From contig NZ_FRCY01000014.1 in the NCBI RefSeq assembly GCF_900143075.1, forward strand, positions 1 through 64,000: 64,000 nt of DNA, in the 5' to 3' direction. The position numbers and the translations under genes were made by a program. Position 1 is the first letter of the stretch, and every line of letters begins with the position of its first letter. The stretch comes from Cyclobacterium lianum. Its GTDB lineage: Bacteria > Bacteroidota > Bacteroidia > Cytophagales > Cyclobacteriaceae. Of the stretch, positions 27,648 through 35,920 are shown in pieces. The notes under the pieces are model-generated. The model was given only the letters and a program-made list of their open reading frames with translations, did no database searches and was not told the DNA's origin.

Positions 27648-28702
27648 TCTTCTTCACCGTCAAATTTGCGAAAAAGCAGTTGCAACAGCTCCTGTACTTC
27701 GTCTGAGCTGGCATCCCATTTCAGAGGCTGGACAAAGCTCTGGTTCATCAGGTTCACTGCATCGAAAAAACTGTCGGCTTGGTCCAACTCGTCCATCGCC
27801 TGGTCCAAAAGATCCTGGTTTCCCTGAAAAAGCCTTTTGGTAAACATGATGCGTTGGTTAATGCCCAGGCTTTCTCTAAGGTTACGGACACTTCCTTTCA
27901 TGTAGGTATATTCCTCCGATTCAAATTTTGCCCAGGCCAGTGCCGGGTCAATTTCAGTGGCCACTGTACCTTCACCTTTATCCGGTTCATCAACCTCCGG
28001 CTGCTCGGCATCTGTCGGTTCCGCTACCGGATCAGCAGCCGGCTCATGAGCATTTTCCTCCCATGGAGCCACTTTTTTATCGGTCCACATTTTATTGGGA
28101 TCAATCGGCACCTTTTCATTCAGGGGTTCGAAGAGACTATGGGCAGAGGACAGTGTTGATGAGTTCTTCTCAAAACTGTCCTGCAACTCCTCTTCCCATC
28201 GCGGTGTTTCGGGGTTTTCGGCCAGAGCTGATGCTACGGACTGCCAGACGGGCACATGCCATTTGATGTATTTTTTCTGTTCCTTGAAATATCCGCCTGG
28301 TTTGCCTTCGGGCTCATCCCAGTCCTGAAGAAAAAAGCCGACCGGGTCGGCGCCCAGGTGCAATGTTAAGCTAAGGGCCTTTTCCAGCAACGGCTCGAAA
28401 TCTTCTCTCCTAATTTTTATGGCCCTGGACAGGGTATTCATAAAACGGACAAGGGCTTCTTTTACCGCATGGTCTCCATAGTCGAAATAGGGATTCCTGG
28501 CCATGGTATCCATTTGTTCCTGCCAGCTTTCGAAGAGAATTTTGATAACCATCAAATTCAGTTGACTGCATGCTGTAAGCTGTATGATTTCCTGTCCGCC
28601 GATGTATTGTCTGTCGGTAAAATATTCGTCACATATTTTCCTGGAAAAATCTCCCGAATACCGGTCAATATATGCCTGGTCTAAAATCTTGTAAACTGCC
28701 AT
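27644..28702 (-). CDS. Hypothetical cytoplasmic protein with acidic linker
   Basis: A 352-residue protein I do not recognise. Residues 1-190 are helical with many aromatic residues (YIKWHVPVWQSVASAL). Residues ~205-255 are a Pro/Glu/Asp-rich linker (HEPAADPVAEPTDAEQPEVD). Residues ~260-352 form a second helical block (YTYMKGSVRNLRESLGINQR, then ILFRKF-like end QLLFRKFDGEED). The C-terminal block resembles the short helical domain Bacteroidota proteins carry after such linkers. There is no signal peptide. It overlaps the 2H phosphoesterase start by four bases and probably works with it. Confidence 0.7.
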   Translation of the reverse strand: MAVYKILDQAYIDRYSGDFSRKICDEYFTDRQYIGGQEIIQLTACSQLNLMVIKILFESWQEQMDTMARNPYFDYGDHAVKEALVRFMNTLSRAIKIRREDFEPLLEKALSLTLHLGADPVGFFLQDWDEPEGKPGGYFKEQKKYIKWHVPVWQSVASALAENPETPRWEEELQDSFEKNSSTLSSAHSLFEPLNEKVPIDPNKMWTDKKVAPWEENAHEPAADPVAEPTDAEQPEVDEPDKGEGTVATEIDPALAWAKFESEEYTYMKGSVRNLRESLGINQRIMFTKRLFQGNQDLLDQAMDELDQADSFFDAVNLMNQSFVQPLKWDASSDEVQELLQLLFRKFDGEED

Positions 28703-28926
28703 CTGACTTGTTTTTTCCGTTAAAAGTAAAAGTAAAGTTAGGCATTTTATACGTACAAATAAAAGGCCTGATCAGGATGAACTGCGACCGATCTATCCGG
28801 CCTATTTTTATAAATAGGAAGAAATCCTTTAATTTCACCAATTGCAGTGGTTAGTTGTATCCTGTCCGGCTGCGTTTCCCGTATAGGGGTATTGGCAAAA
28901 TCACATGATGATCATTTAGCGAAACG

Positions 28927-29511
28927 ATGTTTTTAGAACCTCCATTAGGAAATCAAATTCAGTCCGGCCGGAAAGGTCAGATCGAAGTTATTTGTGGGTC
29001 TATGTTTTCCGGAAAAACCGAGGAGCTGATCAGGCGGCTAAACCGGGCCATTATCGCCCGGCAGAAAGTAGAAATTTTTAAGCCCTCCGTAGACATCCGC
29101 TATGATGAACGAAATGTGGTTTCCCACAATGAAAGCATCATCCGCTCGACTCCCGTGCAATTTGCCAATGACATACTCTTATTGGCAGGCAACTGTGACG
29201 TGGTAGGGATAGACGAAACCCAGTTTTTTGATGAACAGATCGTAACAGTAGCAGAAAGGCTGGCGCGTTCCGGTGTCAGGGTGATCCTGGCTGGCCTGGA
29301 TATGGATTTTGAGGGTAAGCCCTTCGAACCCATGCCACAACTCCTGGCCGTTGCAGAATATGTGACAAAAGTACATGCCATTTGCATGAAGTGTGGCGAC
29401 CTGGCCTCCTTCAGCTACAGGCTTTCCGCCGAAAAATCCAAAGTGATGCTCGGCGAGAAGGAAAGTTATGAGGCCCGGTGCCGGCGTTGTTTTTACGGAG
29501 AGCATGCATAA
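28927..29511 (+). CDS. tdk: Thymidine kinase
   Basis: A 194-residue type II thymidine kinase. The P-loop [14 protein letters not shown] lies near residue 24, the Walker-B-like DETQFFD at about residue 97, the nucleoside lasso region follows, and the zinc-binding cysteines are CMKCGD and CRRC near the C-terminus. It phosphorylates thymidine to dTMP with ATP in the cytoplasm (pyrimidine salvage). Length is normal. It is followed after 11 bp by recO on the same strand. Confidence 0.97.
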   Translation: MFLEPPLGNQIQSGRKGQIEVICGSMFSGKTEELIRRLNRAIIARQKVEIFKPSVDIRYDERNVVSHNESIIRSTPVQFANDILLLAGNCDVVGIDETQFFDEQIVTVAERLARSGVRVILAGLDMDFEGKPFEPMPQLLAVAEYVTKVHAICMKCGDLASFSYRLSAEKSKVMLGEKESYEARCRRCFYGEHA

Positions 29512-29522
29512 ACTACAAATCC

Positions 29523-30209
29523 ATGCTTAAGAAAACCTCAGGGATAGTAATCAGCTATACCAAATTCCGCGAAACCTCCATCATTGCCAGGATATTTACC
29601 CGGAACCTGGGCCTGAAATCCTACCTGGTAAATGGTGTAAGGAGCCACAAGTCGAAAACAAAAATGGCCCATTTTCAAACCCTGACGCTTTTAGACCTGG
29701 TGGTGTATGAAAAAGAAAATGCCAATATCAACCGTATCTCCGAGGTAAAGCTGTCCAGGGCCTTTCACCGCATACCTTTCGATTTCTACCGCTCAGGAAT
29801 AGGCATGTTTATGGGGGAGTTTCTTGGTAAAATTATCTTTGACAATTACCAAAATGAGCAACTGTTTGACCACCTGTTCGAGGAAATTGTGGCACTGGAC
29901 AGTGAAGCGTTTCAGCCCACAGTGTACCTCCTGCTGTTTTTGATGAAAACCTCCCGTTTCCTGGGTTTTGAACCAGCCGATGCAGCAGACTTTTATTTGC
30001 AACTACCGTTGGACCAGTCAGGCAAAGCCTATGAGGATAAAAGGATGAATCTGGACAGGCTCATGGTTACAACAGAAGCGCTTCCTATGGCTATGCCCCG
30101 AAAAATGAGAAGCGCATTAATCGATGACTGGCTGCTCTTTTATAAAATTCACATGGAGAATTTCGGAGAGATCAGATCACTTGCTGTGCTTAGAGCCATG
30201 ACCCAATAA
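29523..30209 (+). CDS. recO: DNA repair protein RecO
   Basis: A 228-residue protein from ATG 29523. The N-terminal OB-fold has the RecO pattern (GIVISYTKFRETSIIARIFT, then GLKSYLVNGVRSHKSK), followed by a helical domain. The zinc-finger cysteines found in some RecO proteins are absent, as in other Bacteroidota. RecO helps load RecA at gapped DNA together with RecR. It is in tandem with tdk. Confidence 0.93.
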   Translation: MLKKTSGIVISYTKFRETSIIARIFTRNLGLKSYLVNGVRSHKSKTKMAHFQTLTLLDLVVYEKENANINRISEVKLSRAFHRIPFDFYRSGIGMFMGEFLGKIIFDNYQNEQLFDHLFEEIVALDSEAFQPTVYLLLFLMKTSRFLGFEPADAADFYLQLPLDQSGKAYEDKRMNLDRLMVTTEALPMAMPRKMRSALIDDWLLFYKIHMENFGEIRSLAVLRAMTQ

Positions 30210-30404
30210 TCTCAGGCATGAACCGCACTGGTTTTGATACCACTCGTCCGGTACCGTTATCCGGAATTCTGGTCGGGGTATTATACCAATTTTACTGCCA
30301 GTAAAAAAAAAACAATCAACAGCCAGTAATGCGAAAAATGAAAACCATAAGGGATGTTTAATTTTACATTTAAAAAATTTACCTTGCAGCAAACAAAACA
30401 GCAG

Positions 30405-31385
30405 ATGAGCGAAATTTTATTTGACGAGATCCCATCGCTTGACCTGGCTGACTTCCTTTCCGGAGATCGGGAGAGGAAAGCAGCATTCGTCAGGGATCTG
30501 GGAGATGCCTATGAAAATATTGGCTTTGTAGCCATCAGGAACCATGGGCTGAAGCAGGCCATGCAGGATGAATTGTATGCGGCCATCCAAAAGTTCTTTT
30601 CATTGCCCGACGAGGTAAAAGCCAAATATGAGAAACCTGAAATCGGATTCCAGCGAGGCTATACTGGCAAAGGAAAGGAACATGCCAAAGGAAGAAACAC
30701 GGGCGACCTTAAGGAGTTTTACCATGTAGGCCAACCCATGGATCTCATTCCGAATGACGATACGGTTATCGAAGATTATCCCCAAAATGTATGGCCGGAA
30801 GAAGTACCCGGATTTCGGGAAATTTCGCTGAAAGTATACCAGACCATAGAGGAAGCCGGTATACAAATGCTCCGTGCGATCGCCCTGAATCTTGATCTGG
30901 AGGAAACCTATTTTGACGACAAGGTCAGGTATGGCAACTCCATTTTACGATCGATCCACTACTTCCCCATAGAAAACCCGGCGGCGGTACCGCCGGATGC
31001 GGTGCGGGCGGCCGAGCATGGAGACATCAACCTCATCACCTTATTGATGGGGGCCAGTGCAGACGGCTTGCAGGTGCTGAGAAAAGATGGGAAGTGGATC
31101 CCGATCACGGCCTTACCGGACCAACTGGTGGTAAACGTGGGTGATATGCTCGAAAGGCTCACCAATAAAAAGCTCAAATCTACCATCCACAGAGTAGTCA
31201 ATCCTCCAAGAGAAAAGATGAATAGCAGCAGGTACTCCATTCCGTTTTTTTTGCACCCCAGGTCTGAGATGGATTTGAGCTGTCTGGACAATTGCATCGG
31301 TGCAGAGCATCCCAAAGCCTTTGAAGACTGCACTGCGGGCGAATTTCTCGAAGAGCGATTAAAAGAGCTGGGCTTGAAAAAATAA
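30405..31385 (+). CDS. 2-oxoglutarate/Fe(II) dioxygenase (isopenicillin N synthase family)
   Basis: A 326-residue protein from ATG 30405 (MSEILFDEIPSLDLADF). It has an N-terminal DIOX_N domain (VRDLGDAYENIGFVAIRNHG) and the C-terminal Fe(II)/2OG core with iron ligands H205 and D207 (AEHGDIN) and H262 (STIHRVV), followed by RYSIPFF whose Arg binds 2-oxoglutarate. The family hydroxylates or desaturates small molecules; the substrate is unknown. The gene is eight bases from chrA, so co-transcription is likely. Confidence 0.92.
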   Translation: MSEILFDEIPSLDLADFLSGDRERKAAFVRDLGDAYENIGFVAIRNHGLKQAMQDELYAAIQKFFSLPDEVKAKYEKPEIGFQRGYTGKGKEHAKGRNTGDLKEFYHVGQPMDLIPNDDTVIEDYPQNVWPEEVPGFREISLKVYQTIEEAGIQMLRAIALNLDLEETYFDDKVRYGNSILRSIHYFPIENPAAVPPDAVRAAEHGDINLITLLMGASADGLQVLRKDGKWIPITALPDQLVVNVGDMLERLTNKKLKSTIHRVVNPPREKMNSSRYSIPFFLHPRSEMDLSCLDNCIGAEHPKAFEDCTAGEFLEERLKELGLKK

Positions 31386-31393
31386 ACGGGCAC

Positions 31394-32617
31394 ATGACAA
31401 TCATAAGGAGGGTACGGTATTACATTTATCTGAAAGATGTGCTCGTGCTTTCCCTTACCGCCTTTGGTGGTCCCCAGGTATTTCTGGCTATGGTCATCGA
31501 CCTGATGGTGAAAAGGCGGGGCTATATTACCGAAAAAGACCTGCTGGAATTAAACGCCCTCTGTTTGGTCCTCCCCGGACCCACTTCCACACAGACGATT
31601 TCTGCCATAGGTTTCCGCATCGGAGGTCCTGCACTTGCTTACCTTTCGCTGCTGGTTTGGATATTTCCGGCGACCAGCCTGATGATAGCTACCGCATTTT
31701 TGATTGAGCACCTGCAAGCCAACACAGAAGGAGCCCTGGGATTTGCCAAATTTATCCAACCTATGGCCATAGGCTACATCATCTACGCGTCTCAGATCAC
31801 CATCAAAAAGATGATCCACACCGTCGAAGCTGCCCTGCTGATGATGATTGCAGCATTTGTGGCATTTTTTTACAACTCCCCCTTTATCTTTCCGATTATG
31901 CTGGTCATTGGCGGCCTGATCACCACACATAATTATAACAAACAACCGGTCATCGAAGAAAAATCAAAAATAAGTATTTCGTGGAGCAACTTTATTTTGT
32001 GGGCCGGAGTGCTGATTGCAGCCGCTCTTCTGGGACATTACACCCGGCTATTACCGGTCAGGCTTTTTGAAAATTTCTATCGAAACGGAAGTCTGATTTT
32101 TGGTGGAGGGCAGGTATTGGTCCCCTATCTGTATACCGAATTCGTAGAATTTAAAAACTACCTGAGTTCGGAAGAATTTTTGACCGGTTATGCGATCTCC
32201 CAGAGTGTGCCCGGACCCACCTTTAGCATCAGCTCCTACATCGGCGCGCTCTCTCTCCGGGATATGGGGGCTACCGGTATGATCACAGGAGGCCTGATTT
32301 CTGCCGCCGGCATATTTTTACCTGGTACATTTCTGATTTTCTTTATCATCAGGTTCTGGGACGAACTAAAAAAATACCGCCCCGTACGAGCTGCCCTGGA
32401 AGGGGTCAATGCGGTAAGCTGTGGCATGCTGATAGCCGCTGCCTATCTGCTTTTTGAACCTTTGGATAACAACCTGTTTAACATCGCCGCTATCATCGGA
32501 ACCTTTGCCTTGTTACAATTCAGCAAAATACCTTCGCCCCTGATCATTGTCATGGGAGTTCTTGCCGGCATCAGCTACCAGTGGCTGATGAATTCGACCA
32601 TATGGCCTTTTGCATGA
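31394..32617 (+). CDS. chrA: Chromate transporter, ChrA family
   Basis: A 407-residue inner-membrane protein with two homologous halves. The first has LTAFGGPQVFLAMVIDLMV and LCLVLPGPTSTQTISAIGFR; the second has GSLIFGGGQVLVPYLYTEFV and AISQSVPGPTFSISSYIGAL. These paired FGG and PGP motifs define long-chain ChrA (CHR family) transporters. It is expected to export chromate, possibly other oxyanions. It begins eight bases after the dioxygenase gene. Confidence 0.93.
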   Translation: MTIIRRVRYYIYLKDVLVLSLTAFGGPQVFLAMVIDLMVKRRGYITEKDLLELNALCLVLPGPTSTQTISAIGFRIGGPALAYLSLLVWIFPATSLMIATAFLIEHLQANTEGALGFAKFIQPMAIGYIIYASQITIKKMIHTVEAALLMMIAAFVAFFYNSPFIFPIMLVIGGLITTHNYNKQPVIEEKSKISISWSNFILWAGVLIAAALLGHYTRLLPVRLFENFYRNGSLIFGGGQVLVPYLYTEFVEFKNYLSSEEFLTGYAISQSVPGPTFSISSYIGALSLRDMGATGMITGGLISAAGIFLPGTFLIFFIIRFWDELKKYRPVRAALEGVNAVSCGMLIAAAYLLFEPLDNNLFNIAAIIGTFALLQFSKIPSPLIIVMGVLAGISYQWLMNSTIWPFA

Positions 32618-33000
32618 CTAACATTAGATAGGGTAATTTGAGCGGCCGGTTTCAGTCCCCGGGTCAATCCTGCTTTCCAGTCGGTAAAGCACCAAGGAAT
32701 TTTTACCTGAAAAAAATCAATCCAAAATATGATTTGATTCCCTTAGACAAATCTCAATGTCGCCGTTCCGGTAATCAGAAACGCTGAACTACCAAATTTT
32801 TACGTTTACCCTGGTATTAATCTTTTATTACTTTAAAAATAAGCTTCTAAACCCTTTAAAGGCCGGTTTTCCTGCAAAATCAATAGAATATTAGCCATAC
32901 CTGAATCTGATATTGTAGTTTTTATGAATTTTAGTTTAATTATAAACCTATTTTTTCAATACTTGCAAAATTTTTATAAAAACTAGTTCATTTTTTAACC

Positions 33001-33030
33001 AAAAAAAAGAAGGATCTTGTTCAGATCCTT
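33001..33030 (-). terminator. Intrinsic terminator reading leftward
   Basis: An 8-bp perfect stem AAGGATCT / AGATCCTT (33010-33017 and 33023-33030) with a 5-nt loop. On the minus strand it is followed by a C and eight T residues. No minus-strand gene to its right is evident before nrfH, so the transcript it ends is unknown. Confidence 0.7.
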
Positions 33031-33432
33031 CAGGTTGGGCTTATTTTAAACTGACTAACAGCTATAATATTTTGGAAAATGGATTATTTTGAACTTTATC
33101 AACTTCCAAATTCTCTTAAACCTAATAATAATGTGTCACATAGCAATAAAAACGGATTAAAAATTTTGAAATAGTTTTTAACCGGTAAAGTCACCAGAGG
33201 TATAAGCAAGCCCGGACCGGGCATCAAAGGTGCTGATTTTTGTAATACAAAGCGGAGCACCCCGGCACCCTTCCGCGTCTGCCCAATTGTAGCAGGACTG
33301 ATCTTAATGAGTTGCAGAATGAGTCCCTGCCATCTGACAGGTGGCCAAACAAGACAATAGCCTACCAGTCCGGACAAATGAAAAAATACGGTAGTATTCT
33401 TTTTCTCCGTGTAAAATTTGTGTAAATTACGA

Positions 33433-33454
33433 ATGACGGCATCATTCAGATGAC
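33433..33454. promoter_or_regulatory. Candidate N-oxide operator upstream of nrfH
   Basis: Three half-sites: ATGAC (33433), ATCAT (33441) and ATGAC (33450), the last continuing as ATGACAAA. The pair ATCAT-N4-ATGAC has the 5-4-5 layout of Crp/Fnr-family sites. It lies about 75 bp upstream of the nrfH start and matches sites before nirK and the 46791-48578 gene. Confidence 0.5.
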
Positions 33455-33530
33455 AAACCAGGGTATCCCAATAATTTTATGGCCTGTCATCTCACATCTG
33501 ATAACTTGATATTTTAACGAAGGCACCGAT

Positions 33531-34169
33531 ATGGCTTTTGGCAATCAATTTAAAAGATTTCTTTTCCGGTACAGCCTGGTTCCACCGCACAATTGGAGAC
33601 CCGCGGCAACGGTTCTGGTGGCAGCCATTTTTGGTTTGGGAATTTATCTTTTAAAATTGAGTAACGCTGCCTCCTATTTGTCCGATGATCCACAAGCCTG
33701 TGTGAATTGCCATATCATGACTCCCCAATACATCACCTGGAACCACAGTTCCCACAGAGAAGTGGCCCATTGCAACGACTGCCATGTACCGCACGACAAC
33801 ATCATCAACAAATATTTCTTTAAAGCCAAAGATGGGCTTTACCACGCTTCGGTCTTTACCATGCGGGCCGAACCGGAAGTAATAAAGGCGCGGGGTCCCT
33901 CTGTACGGGTCATACAAAACAATTGTATCCGTTGCCATGAAGACCAGGTCACTGATGCCAAATTATTGGGTTTTGTAGAAAGCCACAAAGAGAAACGGAC
34001 TGACCGGACCTGCTGGGAGTGCCATAGGGAGGTACCCCATGGACGGGTGAAAAGCCTTTCTGCTACCGGGCACCAGATCGAACCCATTCGCGCCCATTCC
34101 CCCGAAGACCTGGAGATCATCCCAAAATGGTTAAAAGCTTCTATGCAACAGAAAAGTGAACAAAATTAA
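33531..34169 (+). CDS. nrfH: Cytochrome c nitrite reductase small subunit NrfH
   Basis: A 212-residue membrane-anchored tetrahaem cytochrome. A single N-terminal transmembrane helix (residues ~25-42) is followed by four haem motifs: CVNCH (57-61), CNDCH (81-85), CIRCH and CWECH. NrfH takes electrons from menaquinol and passes them to NrfA at the periplasmic face of the inner membrane. The MTPQ segment after the first haem matches the unusual haem-1 ligation of this family. nrfA follows after 168 bp, an interval containing two inverted repeats. Confidence 0.95.
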   Translation: MAFGNQFKRFLFRYSLVPPHNWRPAATVLVAAIFGLGIYLLKLSNAASYLSDDPQACVNCHIMTPQYITWNHSSHREVAHCNDCHVPHDNIINKYFFKAKDGLYHASVFTMRAEPEVIKARGPSVRVIQNNCIRCHEDQVTDAKLLGFVESHKEKRTDRTCWECHREVPHGRVKSLSATGHQIEPIRAHSPEDLEIIPKWLKASMQQKSEQN

Positions 34170-34223
34170 ATGCTCAGGTTATGAAATTGACAGGATTAAA
34201 ATCATCATCAATCAAAGGAAGCA

Positions 34224-34240
34224 ACGATTATTTTAATCGT
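34224..34240. promoter_or_regulatory. Perfect 17-bp inverted repeat between nrfH and nrfA
   Basis: ACGATTA-TTT-TAATCGT: 7-bp arms, 3-nt centre. It could be an operator for a separate nrfA promoter or an mRNA hairpin affecting the nrfH/nrfA ratio; the sequence alone does not decide. Confidence 0.45.
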
Positions 34241-34260
34241 CAAAAATTCTCCGCCTACCT

Positions 34261-34316
34261 GGCGTCATCCCGGCGGGCCCGTCCGACTGGCGGTATCCGG
34301 GCGGGCTTCCGGCCAT
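34261..34316. repeat. GC-rich inverted repeat in the nrfH-nrfA gap
   Basis: A GC-rich stretch standing out from AT-rich surroundings, with several self-complementary pieces (GCCCG near 34277 with CGGGC near 34299). It looks like an intergenic palindromic repeat of the kind scattered in Bacteroidota genomes. Confidence 0.5.
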
Positions 34317-34337
34317 TAAAAATCAAATGATAAAGAG

Positions 34338-35831
34338 ATGAAAAATTGGATGCTTTTTGGAATCACAGCGATAATCGTTTTTCTTTTGGCCATGCTTGCC
34401 TATACCATCATGGACCGAAAAACAGAAGCCCGTTTTGCGTATCAGCCAAAAGTCAGCCTTAAGGGCATTGAGCCCCGGGATTCTGTCTGGGGATTAAATT
34501 ATCCCAGGCAATACCAATCCTACCAAAAAACGGCAGACACCACATTTAGCAGTCTGTACAATACCAGTGGAAAAAAAGACGTATTGGCAGATAATCCGGA
34601 GATGGTAATCCTGTGGGCAGGCTATGCTTTTAGCAAAGACTATACCCATCCCCGGGGTCATGCTTATGCGGTAGAGGATATCAGAGAGACACTGCGAACG
34701 GGAGCCCCCATGGAAGCCGGAGAAGGTCCCATGCCCAGCACCTGCTGGACCTGCAAAAGCCCTGATGTACCCAGGCTGATGAACGAAGTCGGGGTCAGCG
34801 AATACTACAGTAAAAAATGGTCGGATTTAGGCAGTGAGGTAGTCAATCCTATTGGCTGTGCAGACTGCCACAATCCGGAAACCATGAACCTGACCATTAC
34901 CCGCCCGGCACTTATCGAAGCGTTTGAGGCCATGGGAAAAGATGTCAACCAGGCCTCCCATCAGGAAATGCGATCCCTGGTCTGTGCGCAATGCCATGTA
35001 GAATACTATTTTGACAAGTCTATACCCGGTAAAGAGGATGCGCAGTACCTGACCTTTCCCTGGAAGGATGGAATGGACGTATCTTCCGTAGAGCAGTATT
35101 ACGACAATATTGATTTTGCGGACTGGGTTCACCCGCTCAGCAAAGCCAGAATGATCAAGGCACAGCATCCCGATTATGAATTGTATTCCCTTAGCGTACA
35201 TGCAAAAAGAGGGGTCTCCTGTGCCGATTGCCATATGCCTTATAAATCCGAAGGAGGGCAAAAATTTACGGATCACCATATAGGTTCACCTTTAAGCAAC
35301 GTGGAAAATTCCTGCTTTGTATGCCACAGAGAAAAACAATCGGACCTGGTGAGCGATGTGTACGAACGACAAAGAAAAATCAAAACCGGCACCGCAAAAC
35401 TGCAACGACTCATCGCAATGGCACATATTGAGGCGGCGAAGGCCTGGGAGCTGGGGGCCGATGCCTCTGATATGGAAGATATTCTGAAAGGCATCCGGCA
35501 TGCACAATGGCGCTGGGATTACGCAGTAGCCTCACACGGTGCAGCCTTTCATGCACCCCTGGAAACCAGTACCATCGTCACCTCAGCCACCGGCATCATT
35601 CAGGAAACCCGGATAAATCTAGCCAGGCTTTTGGCAGACCTGGGCTTCACACAATCTGTGGAAATGCCGGATTTTTCCGATAAGATCGCCTTGCAGGAAT
35701 ACATCGGACTGGACATACCTGCTGAAAAATCCGCCAAGGAAACATTTTTGGACCAGGTAGTGCCCCAGTGGCTGAAAGAAGGTAAAGCGAGGGAAGCCAA
35801 AATGGAAGTGGAGACAGTCAGTTCCAGGTAA
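34338..35831 (+). CDS. nrfA: Ammonia-forming cytochrome c nitrite reductase NrfA
   Basis: A 497-residue pentahaem enzyme that reduces nitrite to ammonium with six electrons in the periplasm. The active-site haem motif is CWTCK at 136-140 (Lys ligand, diagnostic for NrfA). The other four are CADCH (174-178), CAQCH (216-220), CADCH (295-299) and CFVCH (326-330). Tyr223 after the third motif and His288 before the fourth correspond to the known catalytic Tyr and His. The N-terminal hydrophobic segment (residues 6-24) lacks a lipobox and may be a signal or anchor. Length is normal. Electrons come from NrfH. Confidence 0.97.
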   Translation: MKNWMLFGITAIIVFLLAMLAYTIMDRKTEARFAYQPKVSLKGIEPRDSVWGLNYPRQYQSYQKTADTTFSSLYNTSGKKDVLADNPEMVILWAGYAFSKDYTHPRGHAYAVEDIRETLRTGAPMEAGEGPMPSTCWTCKSPDVPRLMNEVGVSEYYSKKWSDLGSEVVNPIGCADCHNPETMNLTITRPALIEAFEAMGKDVNQASHQEMRSLVCAQCHVEYYFDKSIPGKEDAQYLTFPWKDGMDVSSVEQYYDNIDFADWVHPLSKARMIKAQHPDYELYSLSVHAKRGVSCADCHMPYKSEGGQKFTDHHIGSPLSNVENSCFVCHREKQSDLVSDVYERQRKIKTGTAKLQRLIAMAHIEAAKAWELGADASDMEDILKGIRHAQWRWDYAVASHGAAFHAPLETSTIVTSATGIIQETRINLARLLADLGFTQSVEMPDFSDKIALQEYIGLDIPAEKSAKETFLDQVVPQWLKEGKAREAKMEVETVSSR

Positions 35832-35920
35832 AACAAGTAATTGGTAGAGTTTTCACCTTCCGGAACCTGGCGCATGAAATATGAAAGCCTGTTTCCGGTT
35901 AAATCAAAATCCTATAGCCC

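Larger units (their letters stand above)
32618..33530. other. 913-bp intergenic region upstream of nrfH
   Basis: No convincing protein gene. It contains a minus-strand intrinsic terminator (33001-33030), a GC-rich patch with a perfect GCCCGG-A-CCGGGC hairpin near 33209-33221, and the ATGAC-type operator sites at 33433-33454 before nrfH. A 92-codon minus-strand frame (33099-33377) lacks recognisable features. Confidence 0.6.

Noticed and set aside
33178-33303. 41-codon minus-strand frame with several Cys (starts DQSCYNWADAE)
   Set aside because: It follows a stop directly, has no start codon and is too short to judge; possibly a gene remnant.
33099-33377. 92-codon minus-strand gene in front of the orphan terminator
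   Set aside because: No signal peptide, family motif or upstream gene context is visible. Kept only as part of the candidate RNA region.
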